Part shown: piece by piece, positions 33,399 through 44,522 of the stretch | Layout: the number at the start of each line of letters is the position of its first letter | Position numbering within the stretch: position 1 is the first letter of the stretch | From: Sorex araneus | Taxonomy: Eukaryota > Chordata > Mammalia > Eulipotyphla > Soricidae | Assembly (NCBI RefSeq): GCF_027595985.1 | Contig: NC_073305.1 | Location: forward strand, 153,860,190-153,924,189 | Direction of reading: 5' to 3' | DNA: 64,000 nucleotides | Position numbers and translations under genes: made by a program | The notes under the pieces: model-generated | What the model was told of the DNA's origin: nothing | Databases searched by the model: none | Seen by the model: only the letters and a program-made list of their open reading frames with translations

Positions 33399-34042
33399 AG
33401 GGGCTGGGTCAGTACAGACTTATAAGCAGTTATAGGTGACTGAATAAAAAGACTGTCACAAAAACTGGAGTAACGGAAACATTAAGGGAACTTTGCATCT
33501 TTATCTCTCTCACTGACTACTCTCCACTTAAGCAGCATTAAAATGTGCTTTATTCAAAATACTGGGAGGGTTTCTGGCCATGATAAAAATGACCAATACT
33601 TTATCTATCCTGTACCTGACAATTGACAATTACAGCATCTTATGTTTGGATAGTACTTGTAGATTTTATTTATAGAAGAAGACAACTCTCAGAGGATTTA
33701 GTACCAGCATTTCTCTTATGGGCACAACATTTTCTTATATGTATATTGTGTGTGTTTGTGTGTGTGCATACTTTTTTTAAAGCACCATTACTAGAACTGG
33801 AGTTTTTTCAACCAGGCTATGGCCTCCTTTGTTCTTCCAGGATATCGAAGGGACCAACAAATAAAAATCTCGTGCCTTGGAGAGATTTTTAACTTGATAG
33901 ATGGGAATGCATATCAAGTTAACAAAGTTAGAAAGAGGGCTATGGTAAAAAAAAATTAAATAGGAAAGCCTTATTTTATGCTCTCAAATCTTTCTCTTTC
34001 AATGTTCATACTCATAGAACATCACTCTCAGAGGATACTTAC
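33399..34042. other. THEMIS intron, unrecognised
   Basis: Nothing recognised except the donor site at 34042. Confidence 0.5.
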
Positions 34043-34492
34043 AGTTCATCAAACATTGAATTTCATAAACAGGCTTGAGTATCAGAGCACCATTAAAGCC
34101 TTTAGGGAATGGTTTGATTAAGTCCCACTTATCTGAAACATCAGTAAGTTTCACAGTTCGTGTTCTATTCTTGGGGATCTTCCATTCAACAATCTCCTGT
34201 AGAGTGTAAGTATATTCATCTTCACATTCATAGAATTCTCCTTCTTGTGATAAAGGTAGAGTAAATCTGTAAGATCGACGATTCCTTGTCAGTCCACATT
34301 TCACCACTGTTTCTCCATTGATCTCTTCAGCTGAGTAGAGCTTGATTTTCTCACCCTGCTTTACAATGAGACTTTTCAGTTTTATATCCTTCTGAAGATA
34401 GAAACAAGGACATCCTAGTCCAATATGGGTGGTCCTTATAATTTCTTCCATATTACGGTAAGGAGTTTTATCAGCCACAACTTTGAAAAGAC
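34043..34492 (-). CDS. THEMIS: THEMIS coding exon, bulk of CABIT1
   Basis: A 450-bp exon, about 150 codons, continuing CABIT1 of THEMIS. It runs from [11 protein letters not shown] through [14 protein letters not shown] and [13 protein letters not shown] to [10 protein letters not shown]. The acceptor is TTCTTCTTAG next to 34492; the donor is a near-consensus GTAAGT at 34042. Entry phase 1 fits the previous exon (G+GT, glycine); exit phase 1 fits the next exon (T+CC, serine). A cysteine in the VVKCGL segment corresponds to the conserved CABIT1 core cysteine, as I recall the family. The segment after the HIG triplet looks two or three residues shorter than in human. The frame is open throughout, with no sign of decay. 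Confidence 0.95.
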
Positions 34493-34607
34493 CTAAGAAG
34501 AATTGTTTAAATTAAAGAGCATTCTTACAATTAAAGTTCTCATAAGAAAGTTACAATAATAAGAGTTATAAAAGGCTGTATAGCATGGTTTTTAAAAGTC
34601 AGGATCT

Positions 34608-34770
34608 GGGTCAGACATGGTCTTAGTGGTAGAAGACTAGACTTGCATGTGTTTGCTCCTAGACGGATTCATTCCCACACAGCTTGGTCTGCCAAACATT
34701 ACTTTAGCAATCCCCAAGCACTGAGCCAAAAGTGTTTCCTTACCTTCAACAGCACCAGGTGTGGCACCTA
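34608..34770 (+). mobile_element. Decayed type A SINE
   Basis: Weak head (GGTCTTAGTGGTAGAAGAC) and body (CCCCAAGCACTGAGCCAAAA, AGCACCAGGTGTGGCACC). Confidence 0.45.
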
Positions 34771-35023
34771 TAGTAATAATTATGATCATAGTTATAAAGT
34801 AACTGATATGATTTCAAATTTAGAGATAGTTATTTTAATCCTAAACTTTTCTAGATAAAATTTTAACAATTGCCTGTAGATTCCTGGATCATGAGATCCT
34901 GGTATCACATTAGACAAAGGAAAAGTAGAAAAAGGGAAATTAAAAATCTGGATGAGATATTGGCTGTTTGATCTTGATAGAAGCAATTGATTTCTCTGGC
35001 ACATATTTTGTAGCTTTTTTTTT

Positions 35024-35170
35024 TAAAGAGAGATAGTACAATGGCTAGGATGTTTGCTTTGCATACGGCTCACCTGGGCTCAATCCCCTGCACCATGTAG
35101 GGTCCCAGGAGTATTCCTGAGTGCAGAGCCAATGTAAGTCCTGGACAGTGCAAGGAATGGCACTCCAATT
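35024..35170 (+). mobile_element. Type A SINE
   Basis: AGAGATAGTACAATGGCTAG, GGATGTTTGCTTTGCATACG, AGTATTCCTGAGTGCAGAGC. Confidence 0.8.
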
Positions 35171-37104
35171 TTTAAATTAAATAACAATAAACAAATTAAA
35201 AAATTGACTAAAAGACTGATTAAATTGGTGTTTAAATTGAAACATTTTTCAGACATGCAAACATTAAGAGAGATTTAAGAAGGAAAATGTTTCAGGATCA
35301 AATTAATATTAACAAAGCTACATACCTAAAACTAGATACTGATGATCATTGAACAATGCTTTGATTATGTCTAAAGACACTGAATTTTATATAGCAAATT
35401 TTCTTTTTGTGTCTCTTAGAACAATAAAAGACCTCTGTAATTTGCAATTGATTTGATGACTCAGAAAATTTAGCTGCACTGTATCTCAAGACAGGAATAA
35501 TTCATGCAGACTTTCCCAAATTTCTTTAACCATAAAACTCTTGGGTAAACATCCCTTAATAAATCACAATATAATATACAAAGTTACAATAGTGTTCAAT
35601 GTGAATTTTCTTGGAAATTACCAATGAGATCATTGTGCTAGAATAGTAATCTTGAATATACATATTTCATTCTCTAGTTTTGCCCTAACTTCACTGAAAA
35701 CTTTGGTTTAACACTGTTAGAACAATAACTAATGTAATGATATTTTACTGTTTCAGATACAATTTTTTATGCTTGTATATTTTATTGTTTAATTCTCTTT
35801 GAATTATTTTACTTTTATTGCATGGGCTCATCTGCTTTGTATCTCTTTCAAAAACTTATTGGACAGAGTTTAATAAATTACAGACAAAATAAGGCTATGG
35901 GAAAAAACTAGGTATATGTTTCAATACTTAAAGTAAATTATTCATTATATTATGCACAAATTTGTACTCTTAAGAAAGTACATTTTTAAAAAATATCCAA
36001 AATTTTAACTTATAAGGAAAACAATTTAACTTGCTTGCCAACAAATATATCCTGATAGAATTCATTTACATAGCAAATAATTATTAACCAGGTTATACTT
36101 TCTCATAAAAACAAAGTACAAAGATTTATGATTAGCTTTTTAAAATGGTCAAGTCTTGTATGAAAAATACAAGCTTTCAATTATAAACCCAATTTCAAAC
36201 TCATAAACTTCCTGAAAAGATGTGCCATATAATCCTGGTAGGAAATAAGTAAAAAAGTTTGTGAAATGTGTCCTGAAAACCTTTAAAAATTCAATGGTGC
36301 TCATCAACTGCATGGTGTGAAGACAGTGGGTTAAACAATTTACTTTGATGCGACTTCTTATTTTATTGTGCTATATATTTGGTAAAATCCAATAAAATAG
36401 TATTCTTGAGTTTACTACAGTAAATAAATTTGTGTGTGTATGTTTATGTGTGTGGGTGTATAGGCACACATTTAGTCTCATTTATCTATGTGTAAAGATT
36501 TATTTCTGAAAGTCCTCCATCATTATCACATTATAGAAAATTCAACAGTTTTATGAAGTAACTTTAAAATATAGCTACCTAGAATCTCATAAATAGTAGA
36601 CACACAGCTTTATTTTTATCCTAGCTGTACTGATGACATAAGTCACTGAAGAATTAATTCAATATCTTCTTTCTTGGGGAATTGGGCTCACTTAAGCTAA
36701 TAAAAGATCTAAAATGTTTTGAAATAGAAAAAGCTTGAAACCCTAAGGGTCACCATTATTTCCTGTTAATCACATACTTCAGTGCTGCCTTGCTGAATGT
36801 CTCTATTGCAGGAAAAAGCTATCCATGAATCTGTGTGTTTTTCCTTAGAAGATGATGAAGTGCTCTTTTTAGCATACCAAGTAGCAGAGTACAGCAAAAT
36901 ATATTTGATTAACTATATGTCTATATACTAATGAAGTCAATTTAAACATCGCTTTCTAATAAACAACCATTTATTATCATTTACTAAACTGAGTAGTCAT
37001 ATATTATACAATATGCACTTTATATATTTTACATGTGATTTCATATTAAAACTTAAACTTCATAATAAACTATAACACCATCAGCCTGATCATTTTTAAA
37101 TTTG
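35171..37104. other. THEMIS intron, unrecognised
   Basis: 1.9 kb of AT-rich sequence with a short TG-rich run near 36432; no repeat recognised. Confidence 0.5.
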
Positions 37105-37270
37105 GGAGGAGTGTGTTTAGGATATAGTTGGTGATTCTCCTGGCTTACTCCTGCTCTGCGCTCAGGGAACACTTCTGACAGTTTTCAAGTCAACCATATG
37201 CAGTGCTGGGGATTGAACCAGAGTTTGCTGCATGGAGATCAAGCACTTTATTCCCTGTACTATTTTTTCA
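37105..37270 (-). mobile_element. Diverged type A SINE
   Basis: Inverted: TGGCTTACTCCTGCTCTGCG, GGGGATTGAACCAGAGTTTG, head CCCTGTACTATTTTTTCAG. Confidence 0.65.
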
Positions 37271-37321
37271 GTGCAAGCTTTAAATTTAACCAACTTTTCT
37301 TCCACCTTCCTCATGAAAATT

Positions 37322-37372
<51 letters not shown>
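37322..37372. repeat. (ATC)17 microsatellite
   Basis: Seventeen uninterrupted ATC units, directly joined to the CAGTGA/CATC-type tail of an inverted type B SINE body. Confidence 0.97.
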
Positions 37373-37373
<1 letters not shown>

Positions 37374-37460
37374 CGTTGATCATTGATTTCTCAAGCGGTC
37401 TCAGTAACATCTCCATTCGTCTTAGCCCTGAAATTTTAGAAGCCTCTCTTTACTCACATC
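37373..37460 (-). mobile_element. Type B-long SINE 3' fragment
   Basis: GTTGATCATTGATTTCTCAA, CAGTAACATCTCCATTCGTC, TTAGCCCTGAAATTTTAG, the inverted B-long 3' end. Confidence 0.65.
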
Positions 37461-37894
37461 ACGAGTATGAAAATTATAATCCTTTTATTTTGGGGATACA
37501 TATATAATTTATTATTCTCCAGAAAGAAATAAAACAAATGTCAAAAGAGTGATTATATAATATGCCAATATGCAGTCGCATGAAGCTAGTAATAAAGGAG
37601 AAAAAAATAGATTTATATTTCCAAATTTGTTGTCACAATTTTAGAAACAATTGTCACAAACAGTGAAAATATCAAAAGATTAATGGGTACTGTTCATCTT
37701 GACTGAGATGGAAGTTATATTTGCGAGTCCTTGGGGTTTCTGTGGTCATACTTGACTTTACTCGGGGAGCCTGTGGTGCTGGATCTCAAACCCCAGGCCC
37801 CACATGCAAAGTTTGTGCTGAAACATTAATACAGAAACCTGAAACTTTACTGCTATTCATTCATAAACAGTCAATCAGTTTTGCTTTGGACAAA
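37461..37894. other. THEMIS intron, unrecognised
   Basis: 37715-37830 may be a decayed SINE piece. Confidence 0.35.
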
Positions 37895-38035
37895 CCAGGC
37901 TTTTCTCAGGGTCTCCTCCTGGATCAGTGCACAGGGTCACTCCTGGTAGTGCTCAGGAGACCATGCTATGAGGTGATCAAACCAGGTTGGCTATAACAAA
38001 GCAAGTACTCTAACCCCTGAACTCTGGCTCAATAG
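37895..38035 (-). mobile_element. Diverged type A SINE
   Basis: GGGTCACTCCTGGTAGTGCT, GGAGACCATGCTATGAGGTG, AAGCAAGTACTCTAACCC. Confidence 0.55.
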
Positions 38036-38066
38036 CATGCTGAACTTACTTTTATGTTTTGTTTCT

Positions 38067-38243
38067 TTTTTTTTTTTTTCAGTTTGAGACCATATCTGCA
38101 ATGCTTAGAGGCTACTTCTGGTTCTGCACTCAGGAATTACTCCTGGCAATGCTCCAGGGACCATATGGGATGCTGGGAAATGAATCTGAGTTGCCCATGT
38201 GTGAAGCAAGCGTCCTACCCACTATTATTATCTCTTGGGCCCC
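38067..38243 (-). mobile_element. Type A SINE
   Basis: Inverted with T-rich tract, GGAATTACTCCTGGCAATGC, GGGACCATATGGGATGCTGG, head CCTACCCACTATTATTATCT. Confidence 0.82.
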
Positions 38244-38404
38244 CAAAGCATGCAAATTTAAAATATTATTAGAAAATTCTATAAATTATCATGTTCAGAA
38301 TTAGTCATGAAGTATATTTAGTCTAAAAATTTCCCCTCAATTTTAGGTTTCGGGAAAAATAGCCATAGTAAACAGTGAAAATTTTTAAATAAATGTACTA
38401 GTTT

Positions 38405-38535
38405 CTGAGCCAGAGAAATAGTATGTTGGATAATGCTCTTGTTCTATGCATAGACAACTCAGTTTTATCCACCTGAATCCAATATGGCCCCCGACGCTGC
38501 CTGGATAACTGCAGGGTGTGACGCCAAAACAAACA
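38405..38535 (+). mobile_element. Decayed SINE
   Basis: GAGCCAGAGAAATAGTATG, CAATATGGCCCCCGACGC, GGGTGTGACGCCAAAACAAA. Confidence 0.55.
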
Positions 38536-38644
38536 AATTATAAATTTACAAGTTTTGATTGTTTTTTCATTGTCATCATTTGCCTCATGATAATCCTTTA
38601 ATAACTGTAAAGAGTATTACTACTTATGGATGTAGACATAGTCA

Positions 38645-38825
38645 TGGGGTCAAAGAGATAGAGCTCATTGGGCTAAGCTAATGCAAAGAAGGCTTTGTAT
38701 GCAGGAGGCCCAAGTCCAATTTCTGATACCAAATTAGAAAATTCTACAAATTATTGTGGTCAGAATTATTCAAGAATTTCAGGAGTGACCCATAGTATTT
38801 CCAGGTGTGGACCACCCAACAAACA
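38645..38825 (+). mobile_element. Decayed SINE
   Basis: GGGGTCAAAGAGATAGAGCT, GGCTTTGTATGCAGGAGGCC, CAGGAGTGACCCATAG. Confidence 0.45.
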
Positions 38826-38860
38826 AATTAATCAAAATAATAATATTAATAAGTAAAAAC

Positions 38861-39030
38861 AGGGGCCAGAGCAATAGCACAACGGGGAAGTCTTGCACAC
38901 AGCTGACCTGGGTTCGATCCCCAACATCCCATATGGTTTCCCAAGCACCACCAGGAGTGATTCATGAGCACAGAGTCAGGAGTAACCCCTGAGAATCACT
39001 GAGTATGACCGGAAAACTAATAAATAAATA
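38861..39030 (+). mobile_element. Type A SINE
   Basis: GGGGCCAGAGCAATAGCACA, B box GGGTTCGATCCCC, GGTTTCCCAAGCACCACCAG, GTCAGGAGTAACCCCTGAGA, (AAAT)n tail. Confidence 0.9.
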
Positions 39031-39552
39031 AAAATTATTTAAAAGTGATGCTTTTTATAAGCTATAGTTTTAGGATCTTAATCAGAACTTTGATGTCAAG
39101 CTCATAATTTTGCTATCACACCAGGCTGCCTCCTTATTATGACTATGATTTGCAAGGGTAATATTACTCTAGTTCACAAAGAATGTATGTATCTCACAAA
39201 TTAGTCCTCCTTTTTTATGTATAAACTTCTTCAGACTGACAACAAGAAGAGCAAGAATAATTTTTGGGTTCACTGTGCAAAGTTTGTGTTTACCAGATTT
39301 TCACCATTTTTGTCTCTTTCTATCTCATTAATCTGCACCCAAATAGAAAGAACATCTAAAAATTAAATTTTCTAGCTGTATCTCAGTATGTAATTTAATA
39401 TAGTGTAAAATCCTTGTAAGTGGCCACAATCCTTAGCTTGCTTCATGAAATATAGTTCCTCTATCTGTAATAGAAGAAATCTTGAAGTAAACTTTACTTA
39501 CTAAATTTTCTTTCTTTCATACCAACAAAATTAAGATTACTGAAATATTAAC
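39031..39552. other. THEMIS intron, unrecognised
   Basis: Nothing recognised. Confidence 0.5.
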
Positions 39553-39660
39553 AGGGGTGAAAGAGATGACTTAAAGTGCTGAAACATATCAGGGAAACCA
39601 AGTTCAATCCCTAGTACCACATGGTCCTCCAAGTGATTTTGAATGTGACCCCCAAAATAA
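39553..39660 (+). mobile_element. Decayed SINE
   Basis: GGGGTGAAAGAGATGACTTA, CAAGTTCAATCCCTAGTACC, TTGAATGTGACCCCCAAAAT. Confidence 0.5.
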
Positions 39661-39689
39661 TAGCAGTTTGAATAGGCAACATGCTTTTT

Positions 39690-40930
39690 GATGCTGGCCT
39701 GGAGATATATTGAGGGACCGAATCTGTATCTTACATTGCACACAAAAGATAATTCACAGTGGATTAAAGGTCTTTAGATAAGATCAGAATCCATAAAATA
39801 CATTGAGGAAAACTGCTCTAGGATATAGCTACAAAGGTGTCTTCAATTTCTTTCCCCCATTGGCAAAGACAACAAAAAAAGAAAAACAAACAAATGGAAC
39901 TATATAAAACTAAAATAACAAAAATACATAAAAACACACTAAAATATTTTTTGTGGTGAAATAAATGCATATCAAAGTTGAACACCTCCAGAAATTAGAG
40001 AAAATATAATACACTGTTCATAAGTAATATGGCTAGTTTCAAAATATATAAAGCATTCGCAAAGCTCAACAATAGCAAAACCAATAATCCTGTCAAAAAT
40101 TCCAAGAAGAGATAAACAAAAACTTCAGGAGAAGGACACACAAATGGCCAGTAATCATATGAAAAAGTATTCAATTTTATCTGGTACCAAGAAAATGCAA
40201 ATTAAAACAACAATAAGATATCATTTCACCTCAGTGGTAATAGGGTATATGAAGAAGGCTATAACAACCAGTCTTGGTAGGGATGTCATGAAAAGAAAAC
40301 CCTTTCTCACTAATAGTGGGAATGCTGTCTAGTTCAGCCTCTGTTAAAAATAATATGGAGATTTCTTTAAAAACCAAGAATAGAGATTTCTTACAACACA
40401 GCATTTTCACTTCTTGGTAACTTCTCCAAGAATGCAGTATATTAATTTTAAAAAGAGGCCTGTACACCTATGTTCATTTCATCACTTAGTATGATAGGCA
40501 GGATGTGGTCACAATCCAAATATTCAACAAAGTTATTGGATACAGAAGTTTGCGAGAAATGCATATACACAATGAAATATTCTGCAGTTGTAAGAAAACA
40601 TGAAATATTGAATTTTGTCTAATTTGTATAGAATGAGAAGGCGTCATAATAAGGAAAATAAGTCAAAAGGAGAACAAATACTGAATAATCTGACTCATCT
40701 GAGGTCTGTAGAGAAACAAAGAGAATGGACAGATTTGAATGGTGATAAACACTTGGCCTTTGATTGCAAAACTGATGTTACCAAGCAATGGCAGGAGAGG
40801 GCCAAGAGACAGATTAGACTAGAGGTGAAACCAGAACAGTGGGGGAGGAGATTGAGCATTGTAGTTGTAGCAAATGTACAGTAACTTTCTTCATTAAAAC
40901 CATGAAAGTTTACTACTAATATAAATGTTT
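39690..40930 (+). mobile_element. Older decayed L1 3' fragment
   Basis: Degenerate ORF2 C-terminal sequence (CACAGTGGATTAAAGGTCTT, then AAAATGCAAATTAAAACAAC and later parts) followed by a 3' UTR-like segment. Frames are broken by many stops. The younger truncated L1 lies just downstream. Confidence 0.75.
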
Positions 40931-40967
40931 TTAAATATCACCAAAATTAAAAGGCATTTTTCTGAAT

Positions 40968-40983
40968 TAAGAATATATTTGTA
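40968..40983. repeat. Target-site duplication, left, of truncated L1
   Basis: TAAGAATATATTTGTA, identical to 42164-42179. Confidence 0.9.
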
Positions 40984-42163
40984 CAGAGATAAACAAATGG
41001 AACTAACTTAAACTAAGAAGCTTTTGTACCTCAAAAGAAACAGTGACCAGAATACAAAGACAAACTACAGAATGGGAAAGGATATTCACCCAATACCCAT
41101 CTGGTCAGAAACCCCATCAGAAAATGGGGTGATAAAATAAACAGAAACTTTCTCAAACAAGAAATCAGAATGGCCAAAAGGCACGTGAAAAAATGCTCTT
41201 CATCACTAATCATCAGGGAGATACAGATAAAAGCAACAATGAGATCTCATCTCACACCACAGAGACTGGCATGGATGTGGGGAGAAGGGGACTCTCCTTC
41301 ACTGCTGATGGGAATGCCGATTGGTTCAACCTTTTTGGAAAACTATATGGATGTTTCTCAAAAAAACTAGAAATTGAGCTCTATTTGACCCAGCAATACC
41401 ATTTTTGGGAATGTATCCCAGAGAGGCAGAAAAGTATAATAGAAATGGCATCTGCATTTGGATGTTCATTGCAGCACTATTTACAATAACAAAAATCTGG
41501 GATAAAAAACCCAAGTAATTGAGAACAGATGACTAGTTAAAGAAACTTTGGTACATCTACACAATGGAATACTATGCAGCTGTTAGAAAGGATGAAGTCA
41601 TAAAATTTGCATGTAAGTGGATCAACATCGAGAGCATCGTGTTAAGTGAAATGAGTCAGAAAGAGATGGACAGACATAGGAAGACTGCACTCATTTGTGG
41701 AATATAAAGTAACAGGATGGGAGACTAATACCATTAGGATAGGAGAGATAAGGACCGGGAGGATTGCTGCATGGCTTGGAAGCCAGCCTCGCATGGCGGG
41801 GGAAAAGGTAGCTCAAAGAGACAAAGAATTACCAAGTAAAGTATGCTTGGAGAGCCTGCTCGAGATGGAAGATGTGTGCTGAAAGTAGACAATAGACCAA
41901 AGATGATGGCCATTTAATACCTGTATTGCAAACCACAACACCCAAAAGGAGAGAGAGAGAGCAAAAGGGAATGCTCTACTACAGAGGCTGGAGTGGGGGG
42001 ATGGTAAGGTGGTGGGAAGGTTACTGGGAATATTGGTGGTGGAGAATGGGCACTGGTGGATGAATGAGTACTGGGTAATTGTATGAAACGTAAACACGAA
42101 AGTCTAAGTCTATGACTGTACCTCACGGTGATGCAATAAAAAATAAATAAATAAATAAATAAA
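40984..42163 (+). mobile_element. Young 5'-truncated L1 insertion
   Basis: About 1.18 kb carrying the end of ORF2 and the 3' UTR. It aligns by eye to the full-length copy: the segments GAATGGCCAAAAGGCACGTG and the CACAATGGAATACTATGC stretch correspond to ORF2 residues in its last quarter. ORF2 is interrupted by frameshifts. It ends CCTCACGGTGATGCAATAAA followed by an (AAAT)n tail. It is flanked by identical 16-bp duplications, TAAGAATATATTTGTA, at 40968-40983 and 42164-42179. Confidence 0.92.
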
Positions 42164-42179
42164 TAAGAATATATTTGTA
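42164..42179. repeat. Target-site duplication, right, of truncated L1
   Basis: TAAGAATATATTTGTA, identical to 40968-40983. Confidence 0.9.
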
Positions 42180-42522
42180 TATTGTATATCCAAGCAGTGA
42201 ATACTAATTTAAAAATATCTGTCTCATAACATTTACCAATGAACAGTTCAACTAAACGATGAGCAGAGGATCTGAATGGACTATTCTCCAAGGACAATGC
42301 AGACAGCCAATAGGATGTGAAAACAGTTTCACTATCTTCTATTATTAACAAAATGCAAATCAAAATAATGAGTATTACACATCTATGAAAATGGAGGTTA
42401 TCAAAAAGATAAGAACCATTGGAGAAGACATGGAGTAAAGGGAACATTTGTGCACTGTTGGAAGAAATGCGAATTAGTGCAGTCATTATGAAAGGCAGCA
42501 TAAAGATTCCTTAAAAAATTTA

Positions 42523-42695
42523 GGGAGCAGGGTGCCAGAAAGAGAGTTCATTGAGCAGGGCATTTTCTTTTAATGTCGTTGATCTGGGTTAGATCTCTGG
42601 CACTCCATATCATCCCCTGGGCACTGCCGGGAGTGATTCCTGAGTCAGGAGTTAGCCCTGAGCACTGCCAGGTATGGTCCAAAAGCAAACAAACA
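42523..42695 (+). mobile_element. Diverged type A SINE in L1 fragment
   Basis: GGGCACTGCCGGGAGTGATT, CAGGAGTTAGCCCTGAGCAC, GGTATGGTCCAAAAGCAAAC. Confidence 0.75.
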
Positions 42696-42789
42696 AAAAT
42701 ATTTTAATTTAAAAAACAAATTCCATGTAACCCAGGTATTCCATCTAAGTATTAACTGAAAGACTACGAAAGTATTAATTTGGACAGAT

Positions 42790-42828
42790 ACACACACACA
42801 CACATAAACACACACGCACACACACACA
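42790..42828. repeat. (CA)n microsatellite
   Basis: Imperfect CA repeat interrupted by TAAA and G. Confidence 0.93.
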
Positions 42829-42911
42829 TGTCCATAACATTATTCATCATAGCCAAGAGTTGTAAACAATCTAAATACCCATTAATAGAAGACTACATTA
42901 AGGATGATGTG

Positions 42912-42933
42912 CATATATATATATATATATATA
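42912..42933. repeat. (AT)n microsatellite
   Basis: About eleven AT units. Confidence 0.93.
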
Positions 42934-43449
42934 ATAGAATATAACTCTGTCATTAAAGAGTGAACTGCCAAATACAGCACTGAGGATAAATCTAGAAGGC
43001 AGATTTCTGCCATCTGTGGTACAAAAAAGTTAAAAGTAATAAACTAGATAATAAAAAAAGAATTTTATAAGATCAAATTAATAGTCACCAGAGGGAATGG
43101 AAAGAAAAGTTAATCAAATTAAAGGGCTCAATCATTTAATGAAGGACGAATAGATTTTTCAGTGGTGAGCTTAATGCATATATGCAGATATTGGTTTATA
43201 ATTACATAAACATAAAATAAATATAATATTATAAACCCATGTTACTTCAGTGTTTTTTAAAGACATGTGAATCACATCAATACATATTGAAGAATGAACA
43301 TAAGACTTTGTCCCGAAAAAAGTAACTAAAACATTAGCAATTAAAAAAACTTTCTGGAAATTTGTATGTGTGATATAATTTGATTTTCCAAATAGAAACA
43401 TAAGGTGGCTAAAACAAAACAAGACATTTATATATAAGTACATTAGGGA

Positions 43450-43790
43450 TTAAAGCCTTCTGTGTTTTATGTTTTGTTAATAAAGATTGGTTGCCTTCTG
43501 CATCACATCCAATCTGGTGTGCTACTACTGGTTTATTAGTGTTGTAGAGACTGAGATGTTGTGCAGTGTGCACTCCAGGAAGTCCAGAATTTTTAAAAGG
43601 GGTGGTACATCTGGAGTTGAATTTACAGCTGGGTGGTGGCTTTGGAGTGTGGATGTTACTGCCAGGGATTCCAGAAGTCTGGGAAGTGTGGGGAGGTAGC
43701 TATCCTGACTTGGAGGAAAGCCTGGACATTTCAGTCACGAAACCTTCATACCTGATCTTTTTCAGAGGATTAATTCTGGGTGTGGCTTGC
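43450..43790 (-). mobile_element. Interspersed repeat with L1-like 3' end, copy 3 (partial)
   Basis: Starts at AAGCCTTCTGTGTTTTATG and follows copy 1 (GATTGGTTGCCTTCTGCAT, CATCCAATCTGG, GTGTTGTAGAG, CACTCCAGGAAGTCCAGAA) but lacks the L1-like terminus. Confidence 0.5.
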
Positions 43791-43946
43791 TCCCAGACTG
43801 TGGAGACTGTCTAGGGTCATGGCAATACTGGTTGGCTTTTTTTAATGCTTTTTCCTTACCTCTTGACATGACCTGGGATTAACTAATAGATGGCTCCTAA
43901 ATTAGTAGGAATTTGTATGTTTTGCTTTTATTTTAATTTTGTTTTG

Positions 43947-44090
43947 GGGCCACACCGGGCACTGATCAGGGCTTACTTCTGGCTCTGGACTTAGGGATCA
44001 CTCCTGGCAGGGCTCAAGGACCATATGGGATGCTGAGGATTGAACCTGACTAGCTGCGTTCTGCTGTGCTATTGCTCCGACCCTTGTACT
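43947..44090 (-). mobile_element. Type A SINE
   Basis: Inverted: GGGGCCACACCGGGCACTGA, GGGATCACTCCTGGCAGGGC, CATATGGGATGCTGAGGATT, TGCTGTGCTATTGCTCCGAC. Confidence 0.8.
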
Positions 44091-44110
44091 TTCTAAAAAT
44101 TTAAATAATT

Positions 44111-44288
44111 GGGGCTGGAGCGATAGCACAGTGGGTAGGGCATTTGCCTTGCACGCAGCCGACCCAGGTTCGATTCCCAGCATCCCATATGGTCCCCTGA
44201 GCACCGCCAGGAGTAATTCCTGAGTGCAGAGCCAGGAGTAACCCCTGTGTATCGCCGAGTGTGACCCAAAAAGCAAAAAAAAAAAAAA
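44111..44288 (+). mobile_element. Type A SINE, near-consensus
   Basis: GGGGCTGGAGCGATAGCACA, B box GGTTCGATTCCC, CCATATGGTCCCCTGAGCAC, GTGTGACCCAAAAAGC and a poly(A) tail. Flanked by TTAAATAATT at 44101-44110 and 44289-44298. One of the least diverged copies here. Confidence 0.95.
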
Positions 44289-44317
44289 TTAAATAATTAC
44301 TAAGTCTAGAGACTAGA

Positions 44318-44522
44318 GCCTAGAGCGATAGTACAGCGGGTAGGGCATTTGCCTTGCATGCAGATGACCGGGGTTCAATTCCTCCATCCCTCTTGGAGAG
44401 CCCGGCAAGCTACTGAGAGTATCCTGCCTGCACAGCCTGGAAAGCTACCCGTGGCATATTTGATATGCCAAAAACAGTAACAAGTCTCGCAGTAGAGACA
44501 TTACTGGTAACCGCTCGAGCAT
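44318..44522 (+). mobile_element. Type B SINE
   Basis: CTAGAGCGATAGTACAGCGG, B box GGGTTCAATTCC, GGCATATTTGATATGCCAAA; ends in the GCTCGAGCA segment, so the extreme 3' end is missing. Confidence 0.88.

Larger units (their letters stand above)
42240..43150 (+). mobile_element. Older decayed L1 3' fragment with nested SINE
   Basis: Degenerate ORF2 tail resembling the other L1 copies (AAATGCAAATCAAAATAATG, then a CATGGAGTAAAGGGAACATT segment). It is interrupted by a decayed SINE at 42523-42695 and by CA and AT microsatellites. Confidence 0.65.

Noticed and set aside
37162..37416. Open frames with runs of Met, His or Ile
   Set aside because: Products of the ATC microsatellite.
44111..44180. Functional tRNA genes at the SINE heads
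   Set aside because: A and B boxes are present but the sequence does not form a tRNA and is always followed by a SINE body.
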